From the NCBI GenBank assembly GCA_019914995.1, contig CM034144.1, forward strand, positions 2,109,489 through 2,173,488: 64,000 nucleotides of DNA, given 5' to 3'. The notes beneath the pieces were generated by a model. That model had not been told where the DNA came from, did not search any database, and was given only the letters and a program-made list of their open reading frames with translations. This document shows, in pieces, positions 60,640 to 64,000 of this stretch. Every line of letters begins with the position of its first letter. The stretch's first letter is position 1. The position numbers and the translations under genes were made by a program. This DNA is from Acanthochlamys bracteata (taxonomy: Eukaryota; Streptophyta; Magnoliopsida; Pandanales; Velloziaceae).

Positions 60640-62270
60640 TAGTATCCTACGTTTAGCTTATCTATCCAATTAAAAAAGTTAAGGTTACGGAGCATATATA
60701 CGTAGATGGCCTCTAAAACATAAATATTTTTCTTGTCTACTTTCTATTTTATGAAAAAATAAATAATTTTAATCGAGCAGTAGTAGTATTGGATTGTTCT
60801 ATGTAGGAAAACAAACGAGTGAAAAATTGTTTAATTTTTAAAAAAATTTAGATAGTATTTATTAAAACTACTAAAAATTAAAATATAATTTTTTATATTT
60901 TATCTTATTATAATAAATTAATAATATTTATATTTATAGTTCAGATTAACTATATTATTAATAATTCTTTATATTTTAATTAGCTAATTATCACAACCAT
61001 TTTATAGACTATATTATTATTTTATAAATGCACACTTATATAGTTATATTTATATTTAAAAAATTCAATTCCTTATATAATCAATCAATTAGACGACAAA
61101 CAATCGTCTTTATCGCTTTCAAATAAAAATAAAAAGATAATCCAAAATACCACAGCAAGAATAATTTCTTACTCTCATCACAAATTCTTCATATAACCAA
61201 ACACCACCGCACCCGCTACGAATGAATGACGGATCTTTTCTAAATATTTTAGCTTGATCAAAATTCTCAAGAGCTTTCCTGATTTATAAAGATTTTTTAT
61301 ATTACAAATAATATCGTGACGTTAAGAATTTTAGGTTAGATCGGAATCTTAAGGATTAGAAATAAGATCGGAATCTTGTGTCAAGTAGAATCGTTTTGTT
61401 GATGTAAAATTATAAATGTTAGAACTTAAATCAAGATTTTAACGACCATGTAAGGACCCATACATATGTGTTGATGCAAGTTACACAAAGTAACCAGAAG
61501 CTTTAGGGGACCATAATATATATAATGATATTCATGATTCATGAAGTTGGATCCTATCTTTTCTCTTTTTGGCTGTGCTGCAATAGTTAAGTAGCTTGTA
61601 TTTGCAAATAAAATGTTTTCTATTATAACATGGTTTCCATTTAAGTTTTGGGAGATGGGCAAATGCTTCTCCAACAACGTCTACCTAGTAATAGTTTAAA
61701 TAAACTTATTAACTAATTATCTTTGATAGTGAAATAATGAACTAATTTAATTGAGTATGAGATTTAATCCAAAGTTCAACATAAAAATTTTATAGGCATT
61801 TTGTAAATGAATTCTTAATCTATGTTTACTTAGCCATGCACTCATGGGACTTACTTTGTCAGTAGTGCATAGTCCTAATGCAGGGAAGTCCTAAAAAAGA
61901 AGTATACATATTTATTATCATTAGTATTGTGAAAAGGAAAATAAATCATAACTAGTAAATATTAACGTCGTTTCTTTTAACTTTTTTGGTTAAATTAAAA
62001 AAGTATGATCTGATGGCTTGTGAAGTAATTTAGTTTCTAAAATAGAATAATTTATGTTAGACGAATGGGATTAAATACCTTAGTATAAAATACCTTAATA
62101 GATTGTAATGGATTTACAGATACTATGTCTGGAATAAGCATATCATGTTATTATTAGATAAATCATTTTGGTCACTCAAACATAAAGTGAAACCAGAATT
62201 CTAGAAGAGTTCTCCATTCTTCATAGCTTGAAACATACAAATCATGCTACTTGTAAATCAACTCCAAGTA
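60640..62270. other. AT-rich spacer, no gene recognised
   Basis: Only short open frames lacking known domains. 60820-61080 is very AT-rich and partly self-complementary. No inverted ends could be paired. Confidence 0.45.
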
Positions 62271-62277
62271 ATTAAAT

Positions 62278-62590
62278 CACTACGACAAAAGTACTATCAT
62301 CGATCAATATTATTATTCGCTAATGATCGCTATTGGTAATAGTGACCAACACAAGCGGGTTGCTGAATGGGTTGCTAAATTTGGTCGCTGATAGCAATAG
62401 CGACCAAATGTTCTTAAAGGTCGCTATTACATAATGCAACAACCACCAGAATAAACAAGTTGATATAACAAACAGCGACCAAGCCAAACTAGTCGCTATT
62501 AGTGTGACATTAGCGACCACCCATTATCGGTCGCTACTGCTCAAAGTGTTGATCGCTACTTCAGTTATTAGTGACCAATGTTGCATTTAA
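62278..62590. repeat. CACTA-type end with TAGCGACC subterminal repeats
   Basis: It starts CACTACGACAAAAGTAC and then carries about ten GGTCGCTATT / AATAGCGACC units in both orientations. The layout is the same as in the 36.4-kb element but with an unrelated motif, so this is a second CACTA-like family. The other end is not visible; the array simply stops before the poly-A-like tract at 62589-62599, so this is a fragment or a very short element. Confidence 0.55.
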
Positions 62591-62604
62591 AAAAAAAAAC
62601 TTAC

Positions 62605-63765
62605 GGAATATCAACTCAAAAGGGTTGGATGAATTGAGTTATGATAAAATAAAATCGAAACAACTCACTGTTTTAAAAATAGTCACTGATTAGTCAGCTG
62701 TCAGTTGATCTGAAGGTTACTAACGAGTGATTGAACGTTAACTGTATTATGCATCGAGTGTTAGCACAATATAATTTAAATAAACTAAACAGAGTGCTAA
62801 AAAAAGCAAACCCAATCAGCACACCGAGAATTTGTACGTGGGTCGGCACCAGCGGTACCTACGTCCACGTCACTTGACAGTACAAGTGAATTTGCTAACG
62901 TTGACCCAACTTACAATCAACTGAAATTTGGTGTTTCACAAAACACCTCCGCCTCAACCGAGTCTCTTCGCAAAGACAACTCTAACCCTTCTAGACTTCG
63001 CAAAGTCCCTCCGGCTACAATCATTCACGCCTTTGTAAAGACCTAGCACAAATCCGCTAATCTAAGGGTGCGTTCTTTTGGCTTTAGAAGTGACTTTTTA
63101 GGAAGTGAGTTCTTAGAAGTGAGTTTTTAAAAAATAGTATTGTTGAAAGTGATGTGTTCATTTGTACTGAAAGTGATTTTTTGTATTCTTTTTTAATAAA
63201 AAGTAAGTTAGAAGTGACTTCCTAATAGAAAAGAAGTCACTTTCGCGTATAAAAGAACACACCCTAATCTAGACTAGCAAACAAAGAATTTGTAAGTTCA
63301 ACAATCTCACAAGGTTAGAAATGTTTCACAAGGTTAAGCTCAAGAGATCTCCATAATAATAATGTCTAACAACAGCAAGAAATCTGAAGGGATCTCTCGA
63401 AAGAAAACAAAGATAATTGAACTCAAGTAAATGCTCTTAGTAAAGATGATCTTTTTGTTAGGTTGCAAGATGATGGCTCAATGTGTGCTCTATAAAGCTT
63501 ATCTTTCTTGCAGTATTTCTCACTTGAAATATATACAAGAGTTCTCCTTGATCTTAGGATGATGGCTGCTCGGATTGATTAAGGTTTGCAACCTGGAAGC
63601 AATGTAAGTTAAGGATATACTTTCAACGGCTAGTTGAGGTCTTCTTACTAATCTTTCTCTTCTCTGAAAATTTCTTCAATTTATTTTATTGTCTGGCTGT
63701 TGTTTGCTGATGCTGATCTCTTCTATTATACTTCAGGAACACGTCCTCTCAAGTGAATTGGACAT
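62605..63765. repeat. Dispersed repeat family A, copy 3
   Basis: The best preserved of the three copies: ATATCAACTCAAAAGGG, GGATGAATTGAGTTATG, TTGTACGTGGGTCGGCACC, CCTACGTCCACGTC, then a CACCTCCGCCTCAACC..GAGTCTCTTCGCAAAGACAAC segment parallel to the one near 39183 in copy 2. It is interrupted by the hAT-like MITE at 63066-63264. There is no open reading frame of note and the class is unknown. Confidence 0.6.
63066..63264. mobile_element. hAT-like MITE of 199 bp with 8-bp target duplication
   Basis: The terminal inverted repeats are GGGTGCGTTCTTTTGG at left and AAAAGAACACACCC at right. The flanks TAATCTAA (63058-63065) and TAATCTAG (63265-63272) are an 8-bp target duplication with one change. 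The interior is built from direct and inverted AGAAGTGACTT / AAGTGAGTT units and is non-coding. It sits inside dispersed repeat family A. Confidence 0.8.
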
Positions 63766-64000
63766 CATATGATGTCTCAAAACAATCCAACGGTCCAACT
63801 ACTTTGCAGGGTTTCTGCTGACATATCATTCGAATTTTGTGGCAGATTTCTTCTAGGAACTAATATATTTTCTTTCCATATAAATAATCTAAATGATGTC
63901 CTCTCTAATTTGCATATAAAGATAATATTAAAATTCAAATGGATGGCCAATATATAAGTGTTTGAATTAGATCGAGTAGTTGTATGCAAGCTGAATTTTT

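Overview
This window is nuclear DNA from a flowering plant, most likely a eudicot. The grounds are one gene with six exons and standard GT-AG introns, AT-rich intergenic DNA, two plant-specific MIR396 hairpins, a plant cell-wall proline-rich protein gene, and many degraded plant-type transposons (hAT, PIF/Harbinger, CACTA, Ty1/copia). No prokaryotic system, CRISPR array or viral genome was seen. Most of the 64 kb is repeat-derived or has no recognisable content.

Four loci look intact. (1) 10011-10907 (-) is a single-exon hybrid proline-rich protein with a signal peptide and a C-terminal eight-cysteine domain; its repeat region carries a 174-bp in-frame tandem duplication. (2) 29345-32193 (+) is a six-exon gene for a 793-residue raffinose synthase / seed-imbibition-type protein (GH36-like, closest by eye to the RFS6/DIN10 group). 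(3) and (4) are two MIR396 precursors on the minus strand, at about 44.66-44.79 kb and 52.87-52.98 kb. Both fold into ideal miR:miR* duplexes with 2-nt 3' overhangs, and both have a TATA-like box at the same distance upstream.

Layout: 0.5-1.4 kb, hAT transposase remnant (-); 1.4-8.9 kb, repeat relics and unrecognised DNA; 10-10.9 kb, proline-rich protein gene; 11.8-13.2 kb, GC-rich stretch and a small gene fragment; 13.5-14.8 kb, CACTA relic with a hAT-like element nested in it; 16.7-20 kb, decayed copia element (+); 21.0-27.1 kb, decayed Harbinger element (+); 28.2-28.95 kb, TCP transcription-factor pseudogene; 29.3-32.2 kb, raffinose-synthase-like gene; 35.05-38.84 kb, decayed copia RT/RNase H (-) split by a 2.3-kb CACTA element with matching 3-bp target duplications; 38.8-39.8 kb, dispersed repeat; 44.7 and 52.9 kb, MIR396 pair; 55.46-60.63 kb, a second, better preserved Harbinger element (-); 62.3 kb, another CACTA-type end; 62.6-63.8 kb, dispersed repeat carrying a 199-bp hAT-like MITE.

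The genes do not form an operon-like unit. The most biologically interesting content is the MIR396 pair (miR396 is known to target GRF growth-regulator mRNAs). Next come the TCP pseudogene and the two inverted Harbinger copies, which share a stop codon at the same position of their Myb-like gene. All coordinates come from reading the sequence by eye; no database search was run.
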